DNA of 64,000 bases. Source: Chrysemys picta bellii (lineage: Eukaryota; Chordata; Testudines; Emydidae). The notes below the pieces were generated by a model. It ran no database searches. It was not told the DNA's origin and saw only the letters and a program-made list of their open reading frames with translations. Position numbers and translations under genes: made by a program. The DNA lies in assembly GCF_011386835.1 (NCBI RefSeq), contig NC_088792.1, positions 236,350,394 through 236,414,393 on the forward strand, given 5' to 3'. Below, piece by piece: positions 36,057 to 45,095 of this stretch. How positions within the stretch are numbered: the first letter of the stretch is position 1; every line of letters starts with the position of its first letter.

Positions 36057-37294
36057 ATGGAGCCCAAACTGCTGAGGAATATGTTGACGAGTCTCGCCAG
36101 CACATCTTGGCAGTCGAGTTACTCCTTAAGATCCAAACTGACAGTGAGAACTCCGACGATGATATCGACTGGAGTAATGCATACGACACGAGATTGCTTG
36201 TGGCATTCACGGACATGCTCATCACCGTGGAACGCTGCTTTTGGGCTCAGGAAACAAGCACTGAGTGGTGAGATTACATCGTCATGCAAGTCTGGGATGA
36301 CGAGCAGTGGCTGCAGAACTTTTGGATGAGAAAAGCCACTTTCATGGGACTGTGTGATGAGCTCGCCCCCACCCTGCGGCGTAAGGACACGAGATTGAGA
36401 GCTGCCCTGATGGTGGAGAAGTGGGTGGCTATTGCAATCTGGAAGCTGGCAACTCCAGACAGCTACCTATCGGTTGCTAACCAGTTTGGAGTGGGGAAGT
36501 TGACCATTGGAATTGTGTTGATGCAAGTTTGCAGGGCCATTAATCACATCCTGCTCAGAAGAACCATGACTCTGGGTAACATGCATGACATTGTGGCTGG
36601 CTTTGCACAAATGGGTTTCCCTAACTGCTGAGGGGCAATAGATGGGACGCATATTCCAATTCTGGCACCAGCCCACCTAGCCTCCGAGTACGTTAATCAG
36701 AAGGGGTATTTCTTTATGGTTCTCCAGGTGCTTGTGGATCACCATGGCCATTTCATTGACATTAATGCAGGCTGGACCGGAAAGGTGCATGACATACGCA
36801 TCTTTCGGAACACTGGCCTGTTCAGGAAGCTGCAAGCTGGGACTTTTTCCCCAGACCATGAGATCACAGCAGGGGAAGTCGAAATGCCCATTGTGATCCT
36901 TGGAGACCCCACTTACCCTTCAATACTGTGGCTCATGAAACCCTACACAGGGAGCCTTGGCAGCAGCAAGGAACGGTTCAACAACAGGCTGAGCTGGTGC
37001 AGAATGACTGTGGAGTGTGCTTTTGGGCATTTAAAGGGCCGCTGGCACTCTCTGTATGGGAAGCTGGACCTGGCTGATGACAGCATCCCTGCTGTTATAT
37101 CCGCATGCTGTACCCTCCATAACATTTGTGAAGGGAAGGGTGAAAGATTCACTCAGGCATGGACCTCCAAGGTTCAACACCTGGAGGCTGAATTTTAACA
37201 GCCAGAGAGCAGGGCTATTAAAGGGGCCCAGGACGGGACTGCAAGGATTAGGGATGCCTTGAGGGAGAAATTTGAGGCTGAAAGCCACCAGTAA
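36057..37294 (+). pseudogene. Harbinger-2 DDE nuclease (HARBI1-like), broken
   Basis: This is the catalytic transposase of the element. The exon follows a strong acceptor (CTGTCTTCCCTTTCAG to 36047). The probable start ATG 36057 (ATGGAGCCC, as in Harbinger-1) is now out of frame with the rest. The main frame reads VDESRQHILAVELLLKIQ, DSENSDDDIDWSNAYDTRLL, then TGA at 36269 where Harbinger-1 has Trp. It continues QVWDDEQWLQNF, SVANQFGVGKLT, a second TGA at 36629 (NC*GAIDGTH, Gly in the relative), then GYFFMVLQVLVDHHGHF to LEAEF, a third stop at 37196, and a normal end with TAA at 37292. The catalytic Asp (codon 36641), Asp (GDPTYP, codon 36905) and Glu (VECAFG, codon 37013) are kept. One frame with three stops, plus an early frameshift. 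Confidence 0.92.
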
Positions 37295-37418
37295 TGTTTG
37301 GTGCCCTGCATGGGAGTGAAGTGCAGTGGTTCCAATGTTAGTAGGAATCTGTGTTTACTACGCTGACTTGCAGTTCCTGTTGCTTTCCTGGGATACGGTA
37401 TCTTTTACTTTATGCAAT

Positions 37419-37424
37419 AATAAA
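37419..37424 (+). terminator. Polyadenylation signal of Harbinger-2 nuclease
   Basis: AATAAA within TGCAATAATAAAG, about 125 bases after the nuclease end. Confidence 0.65.
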
Positions 37425-37573
37425 GAATGTTTTCAAAGCCAAAAAATCAATTTATTGAAAAGAAAATTCATGTATTGAAAAGAAACACAACTGCTTGAGA
37501 AACAGAAAGGGCAAGGAGATGGGGGAGGGGGAAATGGTACAATCACAGATTTGCGTATGTCCTGTTATCATAC

Positions 37574-38096
37574 TCAGCCTTCCTGTCTGGAGTGCTGTTG
37601 CAATGAGTGCTGCACTTCAGGATGACTATACTGCATGGTGATGGAGGTTGAGTGCAGTGGGTAAGGGTCGTAGTTTTCAGGGCTGGATGGTGAAGCTACA
37701 GATGTTGGAGGCAGCTGGTGACTATAAGAACCTGGATGATGGGGAAAGTGGGTTGGAGGTGACATGGGGGCACAAGAGAGAGAGTTTTGGACAAGGGCTG
37801 TGGGGGGGGGGGGCACGGTAATGCCCCGCCTGCATGGCTACGAGCACCTGGATCAAGTCCGCTTGGCACTCCATGATGCTTATCAGCCAATCTGTGCTTT
37901 GCTGCCAGAGCGCCACACTTTTGTGCCGGCGCTCCTCATTCTGCTGGCGGATCCTCCTTTCACTCTCCCTCCACTCCTGCGCTCTTAGATTCTCATTAAG
38001 TGACTGCTACATTACTTCATGCAGCATGTCTTCTTTTCTCCTATGTGGCCTCTTCCTAATTCTTTGCAGTCTTTCAGCCGGTGATAACACGGACGG
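37574..38096 (-). pseudogene. Harbinger-2 Myb-like gene, exon 2, broken
   Basis: On the minus strand a possible acceptor (GAGATCTCAG) precedes 38096. The frame reads AERLQRIRKRPHRRKEDMLH, a TAG, then ENLRAQEWRESERRIRQQNE and STDWLISIMECQADLIQVL, a charged, coiled-coil-like segment. At a G run (37802-37812) the frame shifts; the other frame continues CAPMSPPTHFPHHPG to SLQQHSRQEG and stops at 37574. The Pro/Ser/His-rich tail differs from the Harbinger-1 tail. The reading phase from exon 1 does not carry over cleanly with this acceptor, so either the true site differs or an indel is present. Confidence 0.65.
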
Positions 38097-38329
38097 CTGA
38101 GATCTCAAGGTTGCATTTGTAAAGGCAAAATGCAACACTTAACAGAGGCAGCATTGTTCACACCAGACAGAACAATGATTCCCCAGTATTTAAGGGCAAG
38201 CATAGTCTACACAATAGCATAATTTGCCCGTCCCAACGCAAGCACACATAACCCATGGGAGCCCCAAAATGGTGAGTAAGCACAGGGTCAAGGGGGACTG
38301 ATTGTTTCATGGCTGTACTGTCCTCTGGG

Positions 38330-38388
38330 TTTCTGTGCCTTGGGGAGAGCCAACAGCTTCAGCTTTCTGTGCCTTGGGGAGAGCCAAC
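38330..38388 (+). repeat. 25-bp direct repeat before ORF3 of Harbinger-2
   Basis: TTTCTGTGCCTTGGGGAGAG, continuing CCAAC, occurs at 38330-38354 and again, identical, at 38364-38388. It lies just before the acceptor of ORF3. Confidence 0.85.
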
Positions 38389-38415
38389 TGATCACTGTCC
38401 CCACATTTTCCATAG

Positions 38416-38718
38416 GAGTTCGTCCTGGAAGATATCTCGCTGCTGAGGGTGACCTGGGAAGCAAGGGAGGGTCTTCTACTACAATGCGGCTTCCGCCCTG
38501 GCCCATATGCAGCTTGCTTGTGTGCAGCAATGGCCCCCCTGCCCCTCATGGCATAGTGGCGCGGACATGTTAGTCTGACTAGGACAAGGACCACAGTGGA
38601 TCTCCCAAGAAACCTGCGCAAGCGCATTGCCCAAGTTCTGGATGAGATCTTTGAAGAGATCACTGAGGTCAATTACCGCGATGTGAGAGAGCACATCAAC
38701 GCCCTATTCCGCATGTAG
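38416..38718 (+). pseudogene. ORF3 of Harbinger-2, one stop codon
   Basis: This is the counterpart of 30675-30974. It begins directly after an acceptor-like CCCACATTTTCCATAG. The frame reads EFVLEDISLLRVT, GPYAACLCAAMAP, a TAG at 38554 (Ala in the relative), WRGHVS, LPRNLRKRIAQVLDEIFEE, and EHINALFRM before TAG at 38716. It is 100 codons long counting the internal stop, colinear with the 99 codons of the Harbinger-1 copy. Because of the stop no long open frame is visible here; it shows only by comparison. It lies on the plus strand inside the intron of the minus-strand Myb-like gene. Function is unknown. Confidence 0.7.
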
Positions 38719-38796
38719 GCATGCATGCAGCCCTAACCCTCCTCACCCCAAGAGCCCACACTGAATAACTTCCTTCCCAAAATAAAAGCCGCTTAC

Positions 38797-39325
38797 CGGG
38801 CACATCCTCTGGTGTTTGTCCTTCCCCAAGCACCGGCCACCATGACTGGCTACCTTCCTCCTGGCTTGAAAACAGCTCCTGGCTGCATGCACCTAGGGAT
38901 GCCGGGGTGTCTTCCTCCTCCTCAGCACCCTCTCTCCCACTTTCCTCCTCCTCCTCCTCCTCCTGCCTTGTTGAACTGGGCTCTGAAGTGTCCATGGTGG
39001 TACTTGGAGTGAAGGCGGGGTCGCCACCAAGTATTGTGTCCAGCTCTTTGTAGAAATGGCAGATCACGGGGGCAGCACCGGAGCGGTGGTTTGCCTTGCG
39101 GGCTTTGCGGTAGGCATTCCGCAGCTCCTTCACTTTAACCCTGCACTGCAGTGCATCCAGGTCACTCCTTTCCATCATGTCTCTTGATATCTGCCCAAAG
39201 GTATCGTGTGGCTGGACAGCCTCCTCCCCCCAAACACTGATAAGGTCCAGCACCTCGCCATTGCTGGGGATCGCCTGGCGCTTGGAGGCATGATCACCTG
39301 GAAAGATTTGTTGAGAGCACTCCAT
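38797..39325 (-). pseudogene. Harbinger-2 Myb/SANT-like protein, exon 1
   Basis: This is the DNA-binding partner of the Harbinger-2 nuclease. I chose the Met at 39325 (MECSQQIFPGDHASKRQA); the frame is open further up to 39454 without family-like sequence. The domain includes NGEVLDLISVWGEE, SDLDALQCRVKVKELRNAY, RSGAAPVICHFYKELDTILGG, like Harbinger-1. Then comes a Glu-rich stretch (QEEEEEEESGREGAEEEEDT), SQELFSSQEE and EGQTPEDVP. The last is followed by a donor (CCCG/GTAAGC, intron from 38796). The exon itself is open, but the N-terminal part of the domain is diverged, exon 2 is broken, and the gene is unlikely to be functional. Confidence 0.8.
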
Positions 39326-39675
39326 GCCTGGCTGAGCAAACAGGAAGGGAATTTTCAAAATTCCCAGAGAATTTAAAGGGGATCTGATGGGTTGGTCACC
39401 TGGGGGCAGGGCAGTAGAGTTCAAAGTGATGACCAGAGTGGCTAGAACAGGCATTGTGGGACACTTTTGGAGGCCAATCAGAACGCATTAACAGATCAGG
39501 GCCTCCACACTGGCGCCGCGGCGCTCCAGTGGGGGGTGCATCAAACATCATTCCACTCGCCAAGGTGGATTATCAGGAGCGCTCTAGCCGCGGAGTCGGA
39601 GCGCTCTATGTGCCTTGCCAGTGTGGACGTGTTGTGAGTTAGAGCACACTGGGTTGCTTTAATGCACTCTAACTC

Positions 39676-39693
39676 GCAAGCGTAGCCATGCCC
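39676..39693 (-). repeat. Harbinger-2 right terminal inverted repeat
   Basis: Read inward: GGGCATGGCTACGCTTGC, one mismatch to the left end, with TAT directly outside. Confidence 0.9.
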
Positions 39694-40794
39694 TATGTGT
39701 TTGGTTACTTCAGTGTTGTGTGGCAGTGGTGGGGCTGTGAATAACCTGTGACTTTAGTAAAAGTGTCAAACTTTCAACCTAAGTGATTGGTTTGCACCAG
39801 TTTACATTTTCAAAGCTATCTTCACAAAGAGGAGGACTAGAAGCTTAAAAAATGATTATCTTTTACAGTCTGTCCTCCGTATTGGTTTTTTGGTGCCAAC
39901 AAAGACAGGATTGTATCTTGTAACATCTATAGTATTAACTACTAAATAATTCTTGATTAGGATCCTACCCAATTCTACAGATGCCATGAGGAAAACCAAA
40001 CTCTAGTGAGACAATATCACATATAGTGTCTTCAAAAATGCTCGTAGGCTATAACATTGCAGTTCAACATCTTTTGCATTACTTGGGCTATCTTGCAGTG
40101 TAAATCTCGTCTTAAGCTTTATTGGTTTTCAAAGGAGTTAGGCCACACTATTTGTTACTTCTTGTTCTCTGGATACATGAAATCATTGTTGTCTGATCCA
40201 TGCCGGCTACTTCAGGAAAGCATATGGGGAAGGAACGTTGCATTTCTCATTGTGAATGAGGCAGCTGATCAGTGTTCATTCTTAATCACTGTTCAGTGAG
40301 TGGACTCCTGCCTCATTCACTACACATCATCCACCCTGTATACTGAAAGAGGGTGGGGGTGGAGGGGAGAGTTCTACTTATTTGATATTCAGTCTGACTT
40401 TTCCATTGGTTTTGAAAGTAATAGAAAATAATAGAAGAAATAGAAAAGAAAAGGAAATCTTCCACAAATTTTGGAAAAACTTCAGCAGCTACAATATCTA
40501 TACACTTTGATAGAAAATCCTACATATTTGTGTCAAGCTGTCCGCATTAGTATTTTTAGTCTCATTTCTGCTGATGCATAACTTGGTACATTAAATTCCC
40601 ACAGTTCCTGGATCATCCAAGATCCTTTCTTAAATATACTGTAAGTTATGTAAAATAACTTTCTTGTTTCCAAAGAGGTTAAAAATATTGTGCCTAAAGA
40701 GGTTTTAAATAATTGCAAAAGTTTCCTTTGTTTGTTTTGGCACTTTCTCCACAATCTCATCTGGCCCCCGAGTTTGATTTAATCTTCCAACTTG

Positions 40795-40885
40795 ATGACT
40801 TATTTATTGTAGACCATTATTGTGCTCAGTGCTGTACAAACATGGATTCTGCTCCAAGGACCTTTCATTCTAAATCAGACACAGA
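40795..40885 (+). repeat. Ancient dispersed repeat, copy C
   Basis: TTGTGCTCAGTGCTGTACAA followed by CTCCAAGGACCTTTCATTCT matches copy A in order and spacing. Confidence 0.5.
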
Positions 40886-41685
40886 CAATATAATTTAACA
40901 CAATAGTGTACAATTGCCTAATCATCTGGCTTTGTGTGATCAAGATTTCTTTCATTATTTTTTCTTTCTCCCTCAGGAAATGCAAAATGTGTGTCTGTTT
41001 TCTAGTACTCATTCCGTATCCTATTTTCGGAACACTGATATGAAGATTTGTTTAAACTGATAGCAATAACTACCTCTTCTGTGAATAAATTACACTTCCC
41101 ATTTCTTAGAGGTCCTACTCTATTCCTTCTTGCTGACCTCCTCTTCTCCGTGTACTTGAAAAAAATTACGATTTATCTCAAACTCTTGTGCAATCTGCTT
41201 TTCATTTTCTACCCTTAATTTTCTTATCATTTTTTGCACTCTTTCTTAACGTCATTCTGTAATCTTCTGAATACTGCTCTGTAGCTGATGTTTCATGCCA
41301 TGTATTTCCTTCCTTACCTTTGATTACATTTTGGACTTTCCTGCTCATCCCCATTGACTCTTCTACTCCTCATATATGTATTGCTAGATTGCACACACAA
41401 CCTATGGCTGTACATTAATTTACACTTTGCTTTTTCTCTTTTCTCAATTTTGTCCCTTTTTTTTACTCTTTTCGTCACATTAATTTTCATCTAACATGTT
41501 TCATTTCTCTTAAAAAAATAATTTCTTTAATTTGTCACCAGCTTGATTTTTTTCTGTAACCTTAGTCACAAGTAAACTTTTTCTTCAGTGGATCCATCTA
41601 CCTTCACACACATTATTTGCTTCTCAAAACCTGTTAAAATTATTCCTTTATTTGTTCTCTTATATATGTTGTGAAAGGATTGTAA

Positions 41686-41760
41686 GCTTCTCTTGGGGCA
41701 GGGACAATCTTCATTTTGTGTCTTGTATGGCACCAAACACATTGCTGGTGCTTAACCAGT
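41686..41760 (-). repeat. Ancient dispersed repeat, copy D, inverted
   Basis: ATTGTAAGCTTCTCTTGGGG followed by CAGGGACAATCTTC is the reverse complement of the AGAGCTCACAATCT block of copy A, followed by a weak inverted match to its first half. Confidence 0.5.
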
Positions 41761-42529
41761 TGATCTTTAATGGCAACAATGATTTAGCAACTATGCTGGT
41801 TCCATGCCAGCCAGGGATTCTCTTATGCTAGAGGAATCCTCAAATACTTGTTGTAGCAGCTCTATGTCCCCTATCTACTGTGTCTCTTTCAGAACTTATG
41901 GATATGCTTTGTGCCTAGCAGGCAGGCTGTCAGTGGGTTCGTGAGAGGATGAGGTTGACAACCATGGGGATAAGGATATTGGAGGAGATATATGGTAGTA
42001 AGAATGTTAAATTGATAGATACCCATGAGTCAGGATATATTAGGAGGTATCCACAGTAAGAGCACTGGAAGAGCAGGAACAAATGACTTAATACTCTACA
42101 CAGGTAATGGGCATCCTTCAAGAGTGCCCATTTTCCTTTTTAGAAGGGGTTGGTGATATATGTTTGGTCTTGGACAGAGAGAATTCCATTGGCTTAGGTG
42201 GACTCATGAGGCTTTATCAACTAAATATGCAATGATTAACCACTGGGTAGGCAGGTACCACCATTAATCAGTCTGAATTCATGGGTGTTTTTTAAACTGG
42301 TTTAAAATGAAATTGTGGCCAGAGGCCTTTGGCTTTTACCATACATCAGTGTCAGTATATTTATCTCAGGGCAGTGAGAGAGGAGTGGAGGTGGCAGTTG
42401 GCAATGAATATCTGTACTGATTGCAACAGAATACAATGCCAGGCCAATAATTTATCGGGCAGGCTTCTGTCAGATGGAAGACAACCCAAATTTGCTCTCT
42501 TGTGTGAGATGCACATTCTGAATAGATTT

Positions 42530-44181
42530 TAGTCCTAATGAGGGAGGCAACCTAGTAACAGAGGATGTGGAAAAAGCTAATGTACTCAATGATTTTTTTG
42601 CCTCTGTCTTCACGAACAAGGTCAGCTCCCAGACTGCTGCACTGGGCAGCACAGTATGGGGAGAAGGTGACCAGCCCTCTGTGGAGAAAGAAGTGGTTCA
42701 GGACTATTTAGAAAAACTGGACGAGCACAAGTCCATGGGGCCGGATGCGCTGCATCCAAGGGTGCTAAAGGAGTTAGCGGATGTGATTGCAGAGCCATTG
42801 GCCATTATCTTTGAAAACTCGTGGTGATCGGGGGAGGTCCTGGACAACTGGAAAAAGGCTAATGTAGTGCCCATCTTTAAAAAAGGGAGAAGGAGGATCC
42901 GAGGAACTACAGGCCAGTCAGCCTCATCTCAGTCCCTGGAAAAATCATGGAGCAGGTCCTCAAGGAATCAATTCTGAAGCACTTAGAGGAGAGGAAAGTG
43001 ATCAGGAACAGTCAGCATGGATTCACCAAGGGCAAGTCATGCCTGACTAACCTAATTGCCTTCTATGAGGAGATAACTGATTCTGTGGATGAGGGGAAAG
43101 CAGTGGATGTGTTATTCCTTGACTTTAGCAAAGCTTTTGATACAGTCTCCCACAGTATTCTTGCCAGCAAGTTAAAGAAGAATGGGCTGGATGAATGGAC
43201 TATAAGGTGGATAGAAAGCTGGCTAGATCGTCGGGCTCAATGGGTAGTGATCAATGGCTCCATGTCTAGTTGGCAGCCGGTTTCAAGTGCAGTGCCCCAG
43301 GGGTCGGTCCTGGGGCCTGTTTTGTTCAATAGCTTCATTAATGATCTGGAGGATGGCGTGGACTGCACTCTCAGCAAGTTTGCAGATGACACTAAACTGG
43401 GAGGAGTGGTAGATACGCTGGAGGGCAGGGATAGGATACAGAGGGACCTAGACAAATTAGAGGATTCGGCCAAAACAAACCTGATGAGGTTCAACAAGGA
43501 CAAGTGCAGAGTCCTGCACTTAGAACGGAAGAATCCCATGCACTGTTACAGACTAGGGACCGAATGGCTAGGAAGCAGTTCTGCAGAAAAGGACCTAGGG
43601 GTTACAGTGGACAAGAAGCTGGATATGAGTCAACAGCGTGCTCTTGCTGCCAAGAAGGCTAATGGCATTTTGGGCTGTATAAGTAGGGGCATTGCCAGCA
43701 GATCGAGGGACGTGATCATTCCCCTCTATTTGACATTGGTGAGGCCTCATCTGGAGTACTGTGTCCAGTTTTGGGCCCCACACTACAAGAAGGATGTGGA
43801 ATTTTGGAAAGAGTCCAGTGGAGGGCAACACAAATGATTAGGGGGCTGGAGCACACGATTTATGAGGAGAGGCTGAGGGAACTGGGATTGTTTAGTCCGC
43901 AGAAGAGAAGAATGAGGGGGGATTTGATAGCTGCTTTCAACTACCTGAAAGAGGGTTCCAAAGAGGATGGATCTAGGCTGTTCTCAGTGGTACCTGATGA
44001 CAGAACAAGGAGTAATGGTCTCAAATTGCAGTTGGGGAGGTTTAGGTTGGATATTAGGAAAAACTTTTTCACTAGGAGGGTGGTCAAGCACTGGAATGGG
44101 TTACCTAGGGAGGTGGTGGAATCTCCTTCCTTAGAGGTTTTTAAGGTCAGGCTTGACAAAGCCCTGGCTAGGATGATTTAG
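42530..44181 (+). pseudogene. CR1 ORF2 reverse transcriptase, C-terminal part, broken
   Basis: Three frames are needed. The first, from 42530 to a TGA at 42825, has [18 protein letters not shown]. The second (42947-43837) has the catalytic core: [13 protein letters not shown] near 43115, [14 protein letters not shown] and the active-site FADD at 43379-43390. The third (to 44181) has the post-RT region: [34 protein letters not shown] and [21 protein letters not shown]. The endonuclease part is absent because of 5' truncation. Lesions are the TGA at 42825, a frameshift near 42890 and one near 43803. Active-site residues are intact, but the copy is dead. Confidence 0.93.
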
Positions 44182-44268
44182 TTGGGAATTAGTCCTGCTT
44201 TGAGCAGGAGGTTTGGACTAGATGACCTCCTGAGGTCCCTTCCAACCCTGATATTCTATGATTCTAAG
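42530..44268 (+). mobile_element. CR1 LINE, 5'-truncated, complete 3' end
   Basis: The copy starts in the reverse transcriptase frame ([20 protein letters not shown]) and runs to the CR1 terminus ATATTCTATGATTCTA at 44251-44266. Preceding it is GGACTAGATGACCTCCTGAG, the source of the TCATCTAGTC word seen antisense at 5.9 and 17.9 kb. CR1 moves by target-primed reverse transcription and often loses its 5' end, as here. No target duplication is visible. Good frame preservation over long stretches suggests a comparatively young copy. Confidence 0.93.
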
Positions 44269-44424
44269 TACTAACCAGATTTTCAGCACATTGATTTGAG
44301 TGATTTTGAACTGTACAAATAAATGAGGGTTATGAGTTTTGGATCATATTTGTACTTGTATTATAGCTTCAAATGGCTTCAGTATGCAAAACTGTAATTT
44401 TACAGGTGGTTAATTTATAACAAG

Positions 44425-45095
44425 GTGTGATGGTCCTCATTCAGGGGTTGGCTGGTAGGGTAGCATTGCTAGTAGTGGTAAGGACTGAGGCTTGTGACCT
44501 GCAGGAGGGTGATGGGGAGCCCAGGCCCTCCCACTCCATTGAGCTCTGACCCAGGGCCCTTTGTGTGCTATCAGCGATCTGACAGCCGAGGATGCTTAAG
44601 GCTGCCCTCCCTGGGCCATTTCCTATCCCTCCCCCAACCCGTAAGTGTCCCAGTGTCTCTGTCTGGGTTAAGGTGGTGTGAATGGTGTTTGCTCACCACT
44701 AGGCACCTTCTGGAGGCTGCACGTAGACAGGTCACTCTCTTTCTCAGGCGACAGTTGCCTCCTCCTGAGGTATGGCACACCCTCTTGGGTGTTTTCCCCT
44801 GCCAGGTGAGTCCAAACAAAATAAATGGGATTCAGAAAGTCAGGAGCTCATATGAGAGGGAGAGGGGACTGCTTCCCTCTCAGGCTGTCTCTGTAGTAGG
44901 TCCTCCCTTCCCTCAGGGAAGGACCTTTAAGCAGTTGTCATAGGGAAAGATTCTGCCTTTCCCCTCAGCTCTCTTCTGCTGGAGCTTGCAGGTCTGCTCT
45001 CCTCTCTTTCCTATAAGGGTGGAGGAGCAGGGTGGGTGGGGCTGGCTGAGCCCAGAGCAGTTCTATAAAACCTCGTTCCCAAGTGTGGGGGTTGT
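44425..45095. other. GC-rich block, possible old retroelement part
   Basis: The composition changes sharply to GC-rich right after the CR1 flank and back near 45100. A TATAAAA lies at 45064 near its end. The plus frame of 149 codons (44494-44943) is Pro/Ser/Leu-rich and matches no family I know. It may be an LTR or another repeat; no boundaries with target duplication were found. Confidence 0.3.

Larger units (their letters stand above)
35687..39693 (+). mobile_element. PIF/Harbinger DNA transposon, Harbinger-2
   Basis: The 4007-bp element is bounded by inverted repeats starting GGGCATGGCTACACTTGC (left) and GGGCATGGCTACGCTTGC (right, read inward), 17 of 18 identical. It is flanked by TAT on both sides (35684-35686 and 39694-39696). 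It holds a nuclease (+), a two-exon Myb/SANT-like gene (-) and ORF3 (+) in the Myb intron, the same order and orientation as Harbinger-1. Its ends and most of its non-coding sequence differ, so it is a separate subfamily, not a duplicate. All three genes have lesions. Confidence 0.92.
39697..42529. other. Non-coding DNA with old repeat relics
   Basis: No exon is recognised. Two relics of the 12.9-kb dispersed family lie at 40795-40885 (+) and 41686-41760 (-). The rest is AT- and pyrimidine-rich. Confidence 0.5.

Noticed and set aside
35667..36329. 220-codon plus frame at the left of Harbinger-2 as a real protein
   Set aside because: It starts before the transposon boundary, crosses its left terminal repeat and is in a different frame from the nuclease.
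38696..39454. Treating the whole 252-codon minus frame as the Harbinger-2 protein
   Set aside because: Family-like sequence starts only near 39325, and a donor-like GTAAGC at 38791-38796 ends the exon; the codons beyond are intronic read-through.
43237..44159. Minus-strand frames across the CR1 copy
   Set aside because: They are antisense shadows of the reverse transcriptase frame.
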